From the NCBI GenBank assembly GCA_022266195.1, contig WHVY01000001.1, forward strand, positions 15,872,001 to 15,936,000: a DNA stretch of 64,000 bases. The letters run 5' to 3'. A program made the translations under genes and the position numbers. Below the pieces are notes generated by a model that saw only the letters and a program-made list of their open reading frames with translations, had not been told where the DNA came from and made no database searches. This DNA comes from Tetranychus cinnabarinus (taxonomy: Eukaryota; Arthropoda; Arachnida; Trombidiformes; Tetranychidae). The number at the start of each line of letters is the position of its first letter. Position 1 is the first letter of the stretch. Of this stretch, positions 62,861 through 64,000 are shown piece by piece.

Positions 62861-63145
62861 TGCGTCCAACAATAGCCAACTTTTCATTTCCTGCAAACCT
62901 CAGGGAGGGTCAACGAGCATCAGTAATTTGCACAGCAGCCAGTGGTGATTATCCGATTCATGTTAAATGGTTGAAAGACAATGTTCCCGTTAACCATCAA
63001 CGAGGCATCAAAGTATCCCAACTGTCTGACTATTCATCAATCTTGCTCTTTGAATCACTGGCATTGGAACACAAAGGCAATTACACTTGTATAGCAACCA
63101 ATGAAGCTGGTACAGCAACTCACACTGCCCATATGATTATCCATG
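62861..63145 (+). CDS. Dscam: Dscam-like gene, Ig7 exon (complete domain)
   Basis: Acceptor acacacacag and donor GTGAGT bound a 285-nt exon, phase 1 at both ends. It encodes a whole Ig domain with cysteines in SVICTAASGDYPIHVKWLKD and GNYTCIATNEAGTATHTA. By order this is Ig7, the domain that insect Dscam1 encodes with tens of mutually exclusive exons. Only one copy exists here, with no duplicate in the 2.3 kb before or the 855 bases after. The gene continues beyond the window towards the remaining Ig and fibronectin type III domains and the transmembrane part. Confidence 0.85.
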
Positions 63146-64000
63146 GTGAGTCAAGAAAAGAAAGTAAAAGTGGAGAAAGCAATAGTCGAAAGTGACTCCA
63201 AGCTAGGAAAAAAAAGAAAAGCCAAAGTGGAAGAAAAATTGAAACAAAAAAATCTCATCTCTTGGCTGCAAATGACCATTTCAATAGCTTCAATTGTGAA
63301 TCTTCAAGATACCAAGAAATGTGCTTTTACTCTCTGAGTTGCTTGTTATGGGACAAAAAATTGGTCAAACAATTTTTTGTTTTTGCTTCTCATGGAAATG
63401 TCAACTTTCACCTTTATCATCAATTGTGTTGATAATTGAATTTGATTCCTGTTGAAGGTAATCAGAGTCATGGAAAAAGGTCACCAGATGATTTGTCTAA
63501 CTACATTTTTGGCCTTTTTGTAGTTGAATAGTTGTTTGGTTGAAAGGGAACACAGAATGTACAAAATAGCAAATAAGAAATGGGTAAAGACAAGACAATT
63601 AAATTGAATCAATTGTTAGCCTGACTATTTACTGTTTGTTACTTCACAATTTTCACTGAAAGTGACTTGAATTTTAAACTCAAGTGAAGAAAAAAATTGC
63701 AAGGAAAAGTTATTTTCTTGTAACAGGAATGATTATGATTATGATGAGGTTGATGGTGATGGTGATGAATGAAAGTAAATATCTCAAAGAGAGAAGGAAA
63801 AAATCAAATGTAAAAGGTGAAAATGTTGGGACAAAATATGATTACAGATGAGAAAAGGTGAAAAGAGTGAAACTTGAATTACTTGTGCCTTATCATATTT
63901 AACCATCTAAACTGTGATGAATTTATAGATCAAACAAACGTTTCAATTTTCGACTTTTAATCATGACAATTGATCATAGACAGTTTAATGAAGAAACTGT
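63146..64000 (+). other. Start of the intron following Ig7
   Basis: AT- and GA-rich intronic DNA with a short GAT repeat near 63740. No further exon appears before the window ends. Confidence 0.7.

Noticed and set aside
1..64000. CRISPR arrays, bacterial operons, phage genes
   Set aside because: No regularly spaced direct repeats or prokaryotic gene organisation. Intron-containing genes show this is eukaryotic DNA.

Overview
The window reads as nuclear DNA of an arthropod. It is AT-rich, its introns are full of (GAT)n/(ATC)n and purine- or pyrimidine-rich runs, the reading frames are short and interrupted by GT...AG introns, and there is a mariner transposon. The best-supported gene is a Dscam-family cell-adhesion gene on the + strand. 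A chelicerate, probably a mite, is my best guess. It rests on general composition, on very short introns (49, 53 and 151 nt) beside very long ones, and on Dscam Ig domains encoded by single constant exons without the duplicated exon arrays of insect Dscam1. The guess is an inference.

Region 1 (1-3508) has no gene I can defend. It holds a degenerate tandem repeat, two inverted repeats and a small GC-rich island. Region 2 (3509-4728) is a striking chimera. A mitochondrial presequence exon is spliced to the NAD-binding half of 3-hydroxyisobutyrate dehydrogenase, which runs without a frame break into the zinc-finger domain of an ArfGAP1-type protein. The join lies at a shared Cys-Gly. The fused frame stops at an in-frame TAA, and the rest of the ArfGAP domain follows after a 49-nt intron. 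Region 3 (4729-9385) is intergenic with two inverted-repeat (MITE-like) structures.

Region 4 (9386-64000) is the 5' part of the Dscam-like gene. It has a signal-peptide exon (9386-9608), then Ig2 (26717-27055), Ig3 (29539-29850), Ig4 (51893-52171), the two halves of Ig5, the two halves of Ig6, and Ig7 (62861-63145). It continues beyond the window. Apart from the 5b splice at phase 0, all junctions are phase 1. No Ig1 exon was found. The introns of 17 kb and 22 kb hold the other notable items. Intron 1 has a degenerate 18S rRNA 3' end, a short near-perfect hairpin and two broken coding-like stretches. The Ig2-Ig3 intron has a tRNA-like sequence with a telomere-like pentamer run. The Ig3-Ig4 intron has an apparently intact mariner with a 341-aa transposase and identical 34-bp ends. 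Next to it is a 589-bp element with about 80-bp terminal inverted repeats that can encode a spliced 90-residue protein starting inside one repeat. The same intron also has a SINE-like unit and a minus-strand zinc-finger-like exon.

Functionally, only the Dscam-like gene (neuronal and possibly immune cell recognition) and the mariner transposase look intact. The remaining coding remnants look like duplicated or captured fragments.
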